From Palsa-461 sp963768185 (GTDB lineage: Bacteria; Actinomycetota; Acidimicrobiia; Acidimicrobiales; RAAP-2), in NCBI GenBank assembly GCA_963768185.1, contig CAVYGS010000005.1, positions 682,001 through 746,000 of the forward strand: 64,000 nucleotides of DNA, read 5' to 3'. Positions within the stretch are counted from its first letter, which is position 1; each line of letters begins with the position of its first letter. Positions 53,602 through 62,394 of this stretch are shown piece by piece. The position numbers and the translations under genes are program-made. The notes below the pieces were generated by a model, which was not told where the DNA came from, ran no database searches, and saw only the letters and a list, made by a program, of their open reading frames with translations.

Positions 53602-54373
53602 CACCGCCGCAACGACGACCATCGAAGCCCCGAGCCTCGGAACCATGCTGGCCGCCCTGCTGCGGGCGGACCTGGTCGTGCTGACCAAAAACAAGATGCG
53701 CCTGATCCTGAGCCTCCTTCTGCCGATCATCATCTTGTCGACGACCAACTCGTCCAAGGCGACCCGGCACTTCGGCGGGGCCGAATTTATCCTTGGGCTC
53801 GCCATCACCTCGGGCATCGCTGGGACCTCGATCATGGGCTATGCCCCCATGACCGCGCGCGACCGCGACAATGGCGTCTTCCAACGCCTCCGGGTATCGC
53901 CCGCGCCAACCTGGGCCGTGATGGCCAGCCGCCTATCGGTGCAGATGGTGTCCAACTTCGTGATCGCCCTTGTCGTGCTCGTCTTAGGCGACGACGTCCA
54001 CCACCTGTCGCTGTCGGCCGAGACCTACGTGCTCGTCCTCTTGGTCTCGATCCTCGGCTCAGCCGTCTTTCTGGCCGTGGCCCAGGCGCTCGTGGGTCTG
54101 GTGAAGTCGGCGGACACCGTCCAGGCATTCGGCCGCCTCCTGTACATCGGGCTCGTCATGCTCGGCCTCTTTGGTGCATCGGGCGAACTGGGCGGCTTCT
54201 GGGACACGGTGTCGAAGTGGACCCCCGTCGGAGCGCTCATGAAGGTCTTCGCTGGCATCGTCGGCCTTGGGACCTTCGGCTCGCAGGACTGGCTGTCGCT
54301 GCTCGCCTGCGCCGGCTACGTGGTTGTCCTCACCACCCTCGGCATCTATCTGTTCCGCTTCGACGCCCAGTAG
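53594..54373 (+). CDS. ABC-2 type transporter permease
   Basis: 259 residues from GTG 53594 (GTGACTAG overlaps the ATPase stop); GTG 53585 is an alternative. Six hydrophobic segments and the typical ABC-2 elements: an N-terminal amphipathic helix, ITSGIAGTSIMGYAPMTARDRDNG, FQRLRVSPAPTWAVMASRL, and the central FWDTVSKWTPVGALMKVFAG loop. It forms a drug- or lipid-export pair with the ATPase; the substrate is unknown. Confidence 0.9.
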   Translation: MTSTAATTTIEAPSLGTMLAALLRADLVVLTKNKMRLILSLLLPIIILSTTNSSKATRHFGGAEFILGLAITSGIAGTSIMGYAPMTARDRDNGVFQRLRVSPAPTWAVMASRLSVQMVSNFVIALVVLVLGDDVHHLSLSAETYVLVLLVSILGSAVFLAVAQALVGLVKSADTVQAFGRLLYIGLVMLGLFGASGELGGFWDTVSKWTPVGALMKVFAGIVGLGTFGSQDWLSLLACAGYVVVLTTLGIYLFRFDAQ

Positions 54374-54445
54374 CTGCGGATCCGTTGCGGCAAGGTCAAT
54401 AGGTCCCACCCATTTCGGGATCCCTCTCCTTGAATGCATTCGCGG

Positions 54446-55363
54446 TCACGAGAAGGCCTTCACCTGCGGGAGAACCTGTTGGGCCAGCTGCTCCACCTGG
54501 CCGATATAAGCGTGGCCATGGTCAGCGGGTGCAAGGACGAACTCGGTGCAGCCGGCGGCCCAGTAGTCGTGCAGCTGCGCCACGATCCGGGAAGCGTCAC
54601 CCGAGGCGAAGAGTCGCTCGGGGAGCGCGATCTCTGCATTGGTCAACCTCGCCCAGGCCTCGGCGGCCGCGGCCGGCCCACCACGCCGGGTGATGTGAAC
54701 GGGCACCAGCATTCCGGTGCTGAACAGATCGACTGACCGCCCTATCTCCTCAAGACATTGCGTGAGGAACGCCTTCCGCCGAGCAAAGCCGTCAACCGAG
54801 AGCAGATAACCGATCCACCCATCGCCCAAAGAGGCGGCTCGACGAAGCGAGACTTTCTTCCATCCGGCGAGGAGGAACGGAACACCGCCAGCCAGTGGTT
54901 CGATCGTCCCATCGGGACGGTCGACGCCGGCCGAAACCAAGGAACGCACCTGTCGCAGCGTCGACTCCATGCGTCGACCACGCTCGGCAAGGGGGACGGC
55001 TGCCGCATCGAATTCGGCCGGGTACTCGCCACCCACGCCGACCCCAATGCGCAGACGGCCCGGAGCGAAGGCCGAGAGGGTGCCGATCTGCTTGGCCAGC
55101 ACGAGAGGATCACGCAACGCCATCAGCATCACGCAGGGTCCGAGCGAAACTCGTCGCGTCGATGACGCCACTGCCGACAACGTCACGATGGACTCAAGCA
55201 TCGGATGGGGATGCAGCAGATGGTCCCCGACGTAGACACCATCGAAGCCGGTTTGTTCGGCCTTGACGGCCGCCTCGATCACCCGTTCGGGCTCCAAGGC
55301 TCCCGTGTCGAGATTGACCACCGTGGACAGCATCAGGCCAACGGTGGGCCCGGACCCGGTCAC
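54446..55363 (-). CDS. LLM-class (F420-dependent) oxidoreductase
   Basis: 305 residues, luciferase-like (beta/alpha)8 barrel. Diagnostic segments: FDGVYVGDHLLHPHPML, SLGPCVMLMALRDPLVLAKQ, LRIGVGVGGEYPAEFDA (the phosphate/F420 loop) and a C-terminal AAGCTEFVLAPAD. Actinobacterial members usually bind coenzyme F420 and act on aldehydes or enoyl compounds. Convergent with the ABC exporter operon, 72 nt apart. Confidence 0.9.
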   Translation of the reverse strand: MTGSGPTVGLMLSTVVNLDTGALEPERVIEAAVKAEQTGFDGVYVGDHLLHPHPMLESIVTLSAVASSTRRVSLGPCVMLMALRDPLVLAKQIGTLSAFAPGRLRIGVGVGGEYPAEFDAAAVPLAERGRRMESTLRQVRSLVSAGVDRPDGTIEPLAGGVPFLLAGWKKVSLRRAASLGDGWIGYLLSVDGFARRKAFLTQCLEEIGRSVDLFSTGMLVPVHITRRGGPAAAAEAWARLTNAEIALPERLFASGDASRIVAQLHDYWAAGCTEFVLAPADHGHAYIGQVEQLAQQVLPQVKAFS

Positions 55364-55436
55364 GATGTGACAGCGAATCCGGCGACAGCCAGCACCGCGC
55401 CTTCTGCCGACGCCTCGCCGGGGGTGGGGCGTATTC

Positions 55437-56135
55437 CTACGCCTGGAAGGTGAATCCCGGGTACTCGTCGACGAGCAGGAAGTACCAACAGTTGACCCGC
55501 ATGATCCAGGTTAAGGCGTTGAACACGGTCCGCCGCCACTGCGGGTTCCACTTGCCGCCGGTCAACACACTGAAAAACCCAATCAGCAACCCGATCCACA
55601 ACATGATGGCGACGTAGATGCCGTACAGATACAGCGGGATGATGTAAAGGATTCGCAGGAGCACCTGCATCTTGTCGTAGCTGGTGGCGAACGTGATGTC
55701 GATCCGGGCGGGGAACCCGCCGGGATCGGCCTCACCAGGGACCGTCTTGAACTCCGGGTACTTGTGGGTCAGGAAGTACTGGAAGATCACCACCCGGTAG
55801 TAGTACCGCTGGAAGGCGGCGATGTTGTCGCGGGCGTTTTCCGGCGGACTCCCGTTCAGGACGATCGAGAACCAGGCGACGATTGCGTAGACGAAGGCGA
55901 CAATCCCGTACAGCCCGACCAAGAGAATGTGGGGTATGGCCAGGAGGTAGTTGATGAGGGGCTGGAGGTTCGTCATCTCCAGCGGCGCGTCGAGGGCGCA
56001 AGTCACCGGGTAGGTTCTGTCCGACTGAAGGGCCGTCGTCCCACCGCCGCTCGTGGGAGCGGGGTAGGCAGCGCCGGGCGGGTTCGGACCCTGGGGATCT
56101 GCCTGACCGCTCGGCTGCCAACCGGGATCGCTCAT
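55437..56135 (-). CDS. DUF4389 membrane protein
   Basis: 232 residues from ATG 56135, chosen because GGGGGAGG lies just upstream; the longer frame to 56201 lacks it. A Pro/Gly-rich N-terminus (about 45 residues) is followed by one DUF4389-type repeat. It has hydrophobic pairs LINYLLAIPHILLVGLYGIV and PLYLYGIYVAIMLWIGLLIGFF, and repeated aromatic motifs of the kind RYYYRVVIFQYFLTHKYPEF. Four or more TM segments. Function unknown. Confidence 0.82.
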   Translation of the reverse strand: MSDPGWQPSGQADPQGPNPPGAAYPAPTSGGGTTALQSDRTYPVTCALDAPLEMTNLQPLINYLLAIPHILLVGLYGIVAFVYAIVAWFSIVLNGSPPENARDNIAAFQRYYYRVVIFQYFLTHKYPEFKTVPGEADPGGFPARIDITFATSYDKMQVLLRILYIIPLYLYGIYVAIMLWIGLLIGFFSVLTGGKWNPQWRRTVFNALTWIMRVNCWYFLLVDEYPGFTFQA

Positions 56136-56241
56136 TGCCCGGACCTCCCCCATCGTGGTCTTGGCCGGATTCGTCCGGACAACCGTGAGTGTCGCACACA
56201 CCGATGGGCTCTGCGTGGTTTGGTCTCGAATGAGAGTGGGG

Positions 56242-56471
56242 CTAGCTGGCCGACGGCGTCGCCTCGGCGGTGCCCTTCAACCGCTCGAGCGTGTGCCACT
56301 TGGCCTCGCGCAACTCGCTGGCGCGGTTGGTGGGGACGTCGACCAGGCGTGACCATGTCGGGATCCACCGAACCGTGTAGGACTCGGTGACCCGGGTGCC
56401 CCCTCCAAGGGCTCCAGGCGGTCCCGCCACTCCGTCGACTGGCGGCCGCCCTCCTCGGTCACGAAGGCGAA
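56242..56471 (-). pseudogene. SRPBCC (START/polyketide-cyclase) remnant, 5'-truncated and frameshifted
   Basis: Minus-strand reading from about 56471 gives FAFVTEEGGRQSTEWRDRLEPLEG in one frame. After the C-run at 56399-56403 it continues GTRVTESYTVRW and the typical SRPBCC tail NRASELREAKWHTLERLK to a stop at 56242. One base of a G run (minus strand) seems missing at the junction. The N-terminal half of the domain is not found upstream. The remaining fragment has no start. Confidence 0.55.
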
Positions 56472-56475
56472 CGAG

Positions 56476-56703
56476 ATGGTGGAGCTCCAGCGGGGCGCCC
56501 TCGCCGACGCCGTGGCCAAGGTCCAGCTCGGCCCGGCGGCCCTCGAAGACGACGCCATCTATCTCGTGTCGACCATCATCGTCGGGGTGCCTAGTCAGGC
56601 ATTCGCCAACGAGCCTGACCTTGCCTGGGGCGAGGGCCGCTTCACGCCGATGTTCGCCAGATTGACGCGCCTCTTGCCCGCCGCCTTCCCACCCGATGAA
56701 TAA
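56476..56703 (+). pseudogene. Probable TetR C-terminal fragment
   Basis: 75 codons from ATG 56476. The last part (VGVPSQAFANEPDLAWGEGRF, then a helical LTRLLPAAF end) resembles the C-terminal ligand-domain helix of actinobacterial TetR proteins; compare ITGLVDQQVSNDPGG in the intact TetR at 31748. No HTH is present upstream. It meets the SRPBCC remnant head to head at about 56472, as if a deletion removed the shared promoter region and both N-termini. Confidence 0.35.
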
Positions 56704-56858
56704 GACGGAGGAACCGCCACGTCATCAGCGCACCTAATCTGGCGGTGTACTGGAAGCTCACTTCGAGGGGGCAGCGAGCACACAGCTCCTGACGATCCGA
56801 GCGAGTCGTAAGGAAACAGTCGTCACAATTCGACAAACTTCTTCGCGAGGTAGACACG

Positions 56859-57986
56859 GTGGCCGCAACAGGCGAGCAGGCGCTCTCGGGCGTGAAGGTG
56901 CTGGATCTGACAAGGTTCCCGCCTGGGCAGTTCTGCACCGTCATGCTGGCCGACCTCGGCGCCAACGTGGTGCGGGTCGACGCACCGGGATGGAACCCAA
57001 TGCACGCTGGAGTGGGCACGGGGATCGGGCGAGCCAAGCGGTCGGTCGCCCTCGACCTCCGCAACAGCCGCGCGACTCAGGTGCTGCAGAGGCTCGCGGG
57101 TGCGGCCGACGTCGTCGTGGACAACAACCGGCCCGGCGACCTCGACAACCGCGGCTTTGGACCAAAAGCCGCGGCGCTCCACTATCCATCGCTGATCTGG
57201 TGCTCGATCACCGGCTACGGCCAGGACGGCCCCTACGCGCGCTTCGCCGGGCACGACATCACCTATACCGCCTTCTCGGGATTGCTGGCCGCCATCAATC
57301 CCGAGTTGCCGTGGTACCCGCAGCTGGTGTTGTCGCTGCCGATCGCCGCTCTCATGGCAACGACCGGGATCGTGACAGCCCTATATGACCGGCAGCGAAC
57401 GGGTCAGGGGGCTCACATCGACATCAGCATGAGCGAGGCGGCCAGTTGGTTGCTGGGCGGCTCTGAAGGCCAGCTCAGCGACTCCGCCTTCGGGATCCCC
57501 ATCTCAGCGTCGCGGCGGCTCTATCAATGCGCCGACAGTCGCTGGGTGTCGGTCGCCGCCGACGAGCCGCGGGCGTGGTCGGCATTTTGTAACGGCTTGG
57601 GCCTGGAAGACATGGCCGACACCCGTCCAGCCGATCAGGAGGAGGCGACGCGACGGATCGGCGACGTGCTTCGGACTCGTCCGGCGTCAGAATGGATTGC
57701 GGAGCTTGGGCCGACCGGCTCAACGATCAGTGCGGTCCACGAGGGAGCCACGCTCCTCGAAGACCCGCAGGTCCGAGCCCGGGGAAGCGTCGTCGAAGTG
57801 GACGGGAAGCCCATCCCGGCGAACCCAATTCGGATCAACGGCCCGGATGGTCCGAGGACCACGACGGTGACGGCACCACCACCCAGAGCGGGGAGCCATA
57901 CCGAGGAGGTGCTGTCTGAAGCGGGGTTCAGCTCAGAGGAGATCGACGAACTGCGTTCGTCGGGAGTGTTCGGAGAGGCGACGTGA
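56859..57986 (+). CDS. CaiB/BaiF family CoA-transferase
   Basis: 375 residues from GTG 56859 with GAGGTAG upstream. The opening GVKVLDLTRFPPGQFCTVMLADLGANVVRVD is typical of class III CoA-transferases, followed by GRAKRSVALDLRNSRAT and the catalytic Asp region WCSITGYGQDGPYARFAGHDI with its conserved Asp. It moves CoA between carboxylic acids, usually at the first step of acid catabolism. It overlaps the SDR gene by 4 nt (GTGA). Confidence 0.93.
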   Translation: MAATGEQALSGVKVLDLTRFPPGQFCTVMLADLGANVVRVDAPGWNPMHAGVGTGIGRAKRSVALDLRNSRATQVLQRLAGAADVVVDNNRPGDLDNRGFGPKAAALHYPSLIWCSITGYGQDGPYARFAGHDITYTAFSGLLAAINPELPWYPQLVLSLPIAALMATTGIVTALYDRQRTGQGAHIDISMSEAASWLLGGSEGQLSDSAFGIPISASRRLYQCADSRWVSVAADEPRAWSAFCNGLGLEDMADTRPADQEEATRRIGDVLRTRPASEWIAELGPTGSTISAVHEGATLLEDPQVRARGSVVEVDGKPIPANPIRINGPDGPRTTTVTAPPPRAGSHTEEVLSEAGFSSEEIDELRSSGVFGEAT

Positions 57987-58762
57987 ACTTCGAGATCGAT
58001 CTGTCGGGAAAGACGGCGCTGGTGACCGGTGGTGGGCACGGCGTCGGAGAGTCGACCTGCGAGATGCTCGCCTCGGTCGGCGCCAGGGTCCTCGTGAACG
58101 ACTATTACCCAGACCGCGCAGAGTCGGTGGCCGAGAAGGTCAAGGTGACCGGCGCGACGGCTGAGCCATTGCCCTTCGACGTCACTGACTTCGACGCCGT
58201 CCATCGGGCGCTCCACGGCAAAACCATCGACATCCTGGTGAACAATGCCGGCAATGCCGGCACGGCGAACTACACGATGAACATGTTCCATGACTCGCCG
58301 CGGGATGAGTGGGATCGTTTCATCGGCGTCAACTTTCTCGGGCCGATGAACTGTGTGCACGCCTGCGCGCCCCAGATGATTCAAAGCGGTTGGGGCCGCA
58401 TCATCACGGTGGTCTCGGATGCTGGCCGGTGGGGCGAACCGCGGCTCGCCGTCTACTCAGCGTCGAAGGCTGGTGCAGCCGGGTTCACCCGAGCCATCGC
58501 CCGAGAACTCGGGCGATACATGATCACGGCGAACAATGTCGCTCTGGCGTCGATGAACACGATGGGCGAGAGATCGGTTGAGTCGGAGGCGAGTCCCGAG
58601 ATCCAGGAACTGCAGAAACAGCGTCTACGTCCCTACATCATTCGCCGTCGAGGTGAACCGGAGGACGCGGCGGCGATGATCACCTTCCTTGCCAGCCCAC
58701 TCGCCGACTGGATCACAGGCCAGACCTATCCGGTCAATGGCGGCTACACGGTCAACCAGTAA
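57983..58762 (+). CDS. SDR-family oxidoreductase
   Basis: 259 residues from GTG 57983, overlapping the CoA-transferase stop. Intact classical SDR: TGGGHGVG cofactor motif, NNAGNAG, Ser in VVSDAG, and Y-S-A-S-K. The C-terminus (SPLADWITGQTYPVNGG) is of the FabG type. It probably oxidises a hydroxyacyl-CoA produced in the same pathway as its operon partner. It is convergent with the frameshifted SDR that ends at 58771. Confidence 0.93.
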   Translation: MNFEIDLSGKTALVTGGGHGVGESTCEMLASVGARVLVNDYYPDRAESVAEKVKVTGATAEPLPFDVTDFDAVHRALHGKTIDILVNNAGNAGTANYTMNMFHDSPRDEWDRFIGVNFLGPMNCVHACAPQMIQSGWGRIITVVSDAGRWGEPRLAVYSASKAGAAGFTRAIARELGRYMITANNVALASMNTMGERSVESEASPEIQELQKQRLRPYIIRRRGEPEDAAAMITFLASPLADWITGQTYPVNGGYTVNQ

Positions 58763-58770
58763 ATCGGTCT

Positions 58771-59589
58771 TCAGTCGTCTGCCCGGCGCTCGATCACCGA
58801 AATTGTGTGCTGAGAAGGCCGAGCAATCAATTTCGCACTCGGCGATCTGCCGCCGTCCGGTGCGTGCCGAAGTCGCCCAGACGCCACAGCCCTATTCGCC
58901 GGTAAAGCGAAACTCCGACTGCCAGGGACCGTCGGAATGGACGACATCCCATAGCGCTTTGCGATGTTCTCGGGATCGAAGGCGGTGCCCGCAACGATCT
59001 GCCCGCCGATCGTCAATGTCGCCACGCGGATTCCATCCGGCTCCAAATCGGCTCCGAGCATGGTGGCAGCCGATCGGAGCGCTGCTTTGCCGAGGGAAAT
59101 GGTCGCGAGGGCAGAGATCGGATGATCAGCGAAACCGCCACCTGTCACGATGATGGTGCCGGAGCCGGCCGCCCGCATGGCTGGGGCGGCGACCTGCGTC
59201 ACGACGATGGCACCGATGACGTCAACCGCATAGGCCGTCTGCAGGTGCTCGACGCTCGAGCTCAGGAGCTTGTCCGGAGCTCCCATGACTGCGTTGTAAA
59301 TGATGAGTCCGGGCGCACCCTGCTCGCTGTAGAGCTCAGCCATCCGAGCCCCCAGACCTTCAGGGTCGCTCGCATCCGCCGCGATCGTGTCAATCTGGAC
59401 TCCGGTGTCAGCCAGGCCGTCAGCGAGCTCGGCGAGTCCGTCCGTGTTGCGAGCCACCAAGGTCACTCGATAGCCGCCGTCGGCGAAGCGACGAGCCACG
59501 GCCATGCCAAGACCCGGCCCGGCACCAACCAGCAGAAGGTGACTGTTGTCGATCGAAGAGCCAGAGCCACCTACTGAGTCGTCGGGCAT
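58771..59589 (-). CDS. SDR-family oxidoreductase, C-terminus frameshifted near 58,951
   Basis: Residues 1-~210 are a divergent SDR: LLLVGAGPGLGMAVARRF, IIYNAV instead of NNAG, IIVTGGG and LGKAALRS. The classical Tyr is replaced (LATISLGKAAL) although Lys remains. After ENIAKRY the reading becomes Ser/Arg-rich to 58771. One base inserted at TATGGGAT (58950/58951) restores WDVVHSDGPWQSEFRFTGE and a stop at 58892, the kind of ending seen in homologues (IAERYW and so on). The true gene is therefore probably 58892-59589, ~232 residues. Confidence 0.82.
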   Translation of the reverse strand: MPDDSVGGSGSSIDNSHLLLVGAGPGLGMAVARRFADGGYRVTLVARNTDGLAELADGLADTGVQIDTIAADASDPEGLGARMAELYSEQGAPGLIIYNAVMGAPDKLLSSSVEHLQTAYAVDVIGAIVVTQVAAPAMRAAGSGTIIVTGGGFADHPISALATISLGKAALRSAATMLGADLEPDGIRVATLTIGGQIVAGTAFDPENIAKRYGMSSIPTVPGSRSFALPANRAVASGRLRHAPDGGRSPSAKLIARPSQHTISVIERRADD

Positions 59590-59767
59590 AAGCCAGCTCC
59601 CTTTCGCATCGAATGTTCTGGAGGGTTACCTTTCACACCTTCTGGGGGCCGGACGGGCTCGCCCGAAGCGCCGACATGCGTCTCGACAGGGCAGCCGCTC
59701 CATCCAGTCAACTGACCGCTTGTCAACCCGTCCAGCCCAAAGGTCAGTCGTAGCAGCCACGGCCAGA

Positions 59768-60442
59768 TCAAGCGGGAGATCTTTTGTTCGCGCGACGGAC
59801 CTCTCTCCGAGGCGCCAGGCTGCGATCAATGATCAGGCTAGTCGCCGTCTCGACGATCCAAGTCTCGATCTCGTCGTATGTCCACGCGTACTCCTGTTCG
59901 AACGTGCGCCACGTCGCGGGCAGTGACAAGACACTCAGAATGTCTGCGGCTTTGGTGACTTGCAGTGTCTGCTTGAGCGCACCGAGCGCGGCCAGTCGCT
60001 CAACCGCTGAACCCCAACCAGCGCGATGGAGGGCCAAGCCTTCCTCCCATGCTTCGGCGGCGACTGGTTCGAAGGGGGCAGCGGACTCGATGGCGAAGAC
60101 CAGGGCGCCCGACGTCTCAATCAGTCGCCTGATCACCGCGACCGTCCCGGAGATCACCTCGACCGGGTCGCTCACACGGGCCACCGCCGTCTCAGTGTCT
60201 TCTGGCACGCCCGCGAGTACGGGGATCAGCTTGCGCAGCTCGCCCAAAATGGCCGGCTTCGGCCCCACGCTCACATAAACGGTGGGTACCGCCACGTGGG
60301 CGGCGGTCGCGATGTCGGCCACGGTGGTCCGGACATAGCCGCGTTCGACGAAGAGCGCCGCGGCCGCGTCGAGGATCGCCTGACGGGTGGCCGCCGCCTG
60401 CTCCTGCCGGCGCTGGGAGTGGTACTTGGCCCTTGACACCAT
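59768..60442 (-). CDS. TetR/AcrR family regulator
   Basis: 224 residues. The N-terminal HTH reads TRQAILDAAAALFVERGYVRT, TVADIATAAHVAVPTVYVSVG and PKPAILGEL. The C-terminal domain has aromatic and hydrophobic helices of variable ligand type. It diverges from the glycosyltransferase-nitroreductase gene over only 56 nt, so its operator almost certainly covers both promoters. Confidence 0.92.
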   Translation of the reverse strand: MVSRAKYHSQRRQEQAAATRQAILDAAAALFVERGYVRTTVADIATAAHVAVPTVYVSVGPKPAILGELRKLIPVLAGVPEDTETAVARVSDPVEVISGTVAVIRRLIETSGALVFAIESAAPFEPVAAEAWEEGLALHRAGWGSAVERLAALGALKQTLQVTKAADILSVLSLPATWRTFEQEYAWTYDEIETWIVETATSLIIDRSLAPRREVRRANKRSPA

Positions 60443-60498
60443 CTCATCTTAGCCATACCCTATTCATTAGAAGTATCATATATCCGACTAGGAGAATC
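60443..60498. promoter_or_regulatory. AT-rich divergent control region
   Basis: 56 nt between the divergent TetR and fusion-gene starts. It is markedly AT-rich (TATTCATTAGAAGTATCATA) compared with its surroundings. It ends with the ribosome binding site TAGGAGAATC before ATG 60499. It is likely to hold overlapping promoters and the TetR operator, although no perfect palindrome is visible. Confidence 0.5.
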
Positions 60499-62394
60499 AT
60501 GTCCCAATTCCTGGTTGCGACCCACTCGAGCCCGGGCCACGTCGCCCCGGCGGCCGCCGTCGTGGAGGAACTCACCCGGCGCGGCCACGGGGTGCGCTGG
60601 TACACGGGTCGCCGCTTCGCCGAGATCGTCGCCCGATCGGGGGCCCGCTTCTGTCCCATGCCGGAGAGCCTCGAATGGAACTATGGCGACTTCAACGCCG
60701 CCTTCCCCGGTCGCTCCGATCTCAAAGGCCTCAAACAAAACCAATTCGACCTCGCTGAGGTGTTCGTGCGACCTCTCCGAGAGCACCTACCCGCCCTAAA
60801 GGCGCTGCTGGTGGACGAGCCGGCCGACGCGTTCATCTCCCACACCATCTTCTTGGGCGGCGGGTGGCTGCACGAGATGGGGGGACCGCCGAACGCGACC
60901 CTCGGGGACACCTGCCTCATCTACCCGAGCAGGGACGCCGCCCCCTACGGGACAGGACTGGCGCAACGCGACGGCTGGGTCGCTCACCTGCGCAACAGGG
61001 CTCTCAATGCCGTTAGCCAGGCCCTGGTGCTAGCTCCGGTGGTCAAGGCGGCGCGGGAGGTCCGGGCCGAACTCGGTCTTCCTCCCGTGCCGATGCGGGG
61101 CCTCGACTTCGGCCTCTCCCCGTACCTGCACATCCAACTCTGTCCCCCGGGGTTCGAATACCCACGGTCGGACCTCCCAGGTCACGTCCACTTCGTCGGC
61201 GCCCCAACGCCACCGATGCCGGCCGATTTCGATCCGCCGAGGTGGTGGCCGAGGCTGTCGGAGTCGGCTCCCGTGGTGCTCGTCACCCAGGGGACCATCG
61301 CCACCGAGCCGGCCGATCTGCTCGCCCCCTGCCTTGAGGGACTGGCGGGCCGCGACCTCTTCGTCGTCGCCACTACCGGTGGTGCAGACCCTGCGGTGTT
61401 GGGGGAGCCGCCTTCCAACGCGGTCGTCGAGCGGTTCGTGCCGTACTCGGCGCTCTTGCCACACGTCGACGTCATGGTCTCCAACGGCGGGTTCGGCTCC
61501 GTCCAACTGGCCATCGCCTACGGGGTGCCCATGGTCGTCGCCGGCACCACCGAAGACAAGCGGGAAGTGACCTCCCATGTCGATTGGTCGGGCGTGGGGA
61601 TCAACCTTCGCACCGACCGCCCCTCGCCCAAAGCGATCGCCGACGCCGTGCACCGAGCGCTGAACGACCCGAAGTTCCGGGACCGGACGCAGGTGTTGCG
61701 AGCACAGACCGCGGGCAAAAGCCCGGCCGAGGCCGCCGCCGAGCTCCTCGAGGAACTGGCCGGCGACAGCGACGATTCGGTAACCGGCGCCCGCTGTCGG
61801 TCCACCATTCGAAAGACTGCCCCGATCGAGTCTCAAGGCGAACCCTTGCCCGGGACAAGTGCCTCATCAGGAGTGACGATGGTTGAACGTAACGAAGACG
61901 GTCTAAAGGGCCTGACACCGAAGGAGCAGAACTACTTCCGCCGTGGGCGCAGCATGGCACTGCGCTTTCCCTGGGGCCCTCGCCTCTTCAGCAAATCCAA
62001 TCGCGCCCTCTTCCAACTTACGGGAGGCCGCCTCGGAGGGAAACTGGTCGGGGTCCCAATCGGGCTGCTGACAACGACTGGCAGGCACAGCGGCCGGAGT
62101 AGGACCGTTCCAGTCGTCTATCTCGATAACGGCTCCCGTTTTCTGGTGGCGGCCTCGAACAATGGATTTGATTCGCCACCAGCGTGGTGCCTCAACCTTC
62201 AAGCGCATCCCAACGCCGAGATGCGCACCCGGACTGGCACCGAGCGCGTCGTTGCCAGCCAGCTGACTGATTCCGAGCGCGTGGAGGCCTGGCCTCGCCT
62301 CCTGAAGCACAATCCGGTGGCGGGCGCGTATCAGTCCTGCACGGAGCGTCAGTTCGCCGTCTTCGCTCTCGAACGGTTACAAGACCAGGTTTGA
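60499..62394 (+). CDS. Glycosyltransferase (MGT/GT1-like) fused to DDN-type nitroreductase
   Basis: 631 residues from ATG 60499 (AGGAGA 6 nt upstream). Residues 1-~425 are a GT-B glycosyltransferase of the macrolide/UGT type: ATHSSPGHVAPAAAVVEEL, FVGAPTP, LVTQGTIATEPADLL, and the donor site HVDVMVSNGGFGSVQLAIA near residues 320-340. Residues ~461-631 are a deazaflavin(F420)-dependent nitroreductase/DDN domain: LTTTGRHSGRSRTVPVVYLDNG, VAASNNGFDSPPAW, NPNAEM-like, RVVASQL. The ~40-residue linker is polar and contains an internal ATG at 61879, just before the DDN domain. The single open frame is direct evidence of a fusion, but an indel near the junction could have joined two genes. Confidence 0.8.
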   Translation: MSQFLVATHSSPGHVAPAAAVVEELTRRGHGVRWYTGRRFAEIVARSGARFCPMPESLEWNYGDFNAAFPGRSDLKGLKQNQFDLAEVFVRPLREHLPALKALLVDEPADAFISHTIFLGGGWLHEMGGPPNATLGDTCLIYPSRDAAPYGTGLAQRDGWVAHLRNRALNAVSQALVLAPVVKAAREVRAELGLPPVPMRGLDFGLSPYLHIQLCPPGFEYPRSDLPGHVHFVGAPTPPMPADFDPPRWWPRLSESAPVVLVTQGTIATEPADLLAPCLEGLAGRDLFVVATTGGADPAVLGEPPSNAVVERFVPYSALLPHVDVMVSNGGFGSVQLAIAYGVPMVVAGTTEDKREVTSHVDWSGVGINLRTDRPSPKAIADAVHRALNDPKFRDRTQVLRAQTAGKSPAEAAAELLEELAGDSDDSVTGARCRSTIRKTAPIESQGEPLPGTSASSGVTMVERNEDGLKGLTPKEQNYFRRGRSMALRFPWGPRLFSKSNRALFQLTGGRLGGKLVGVPIGLLTTTGRHSGRSRTVPVVYLDNGSRFLVAASNNGFDSPPAWCLNLQAHPNAEMRTRTGTERVVASQLTDSERVEAWPRLLKHNPVAGAYQSCTERQFAVFALERLQDQV

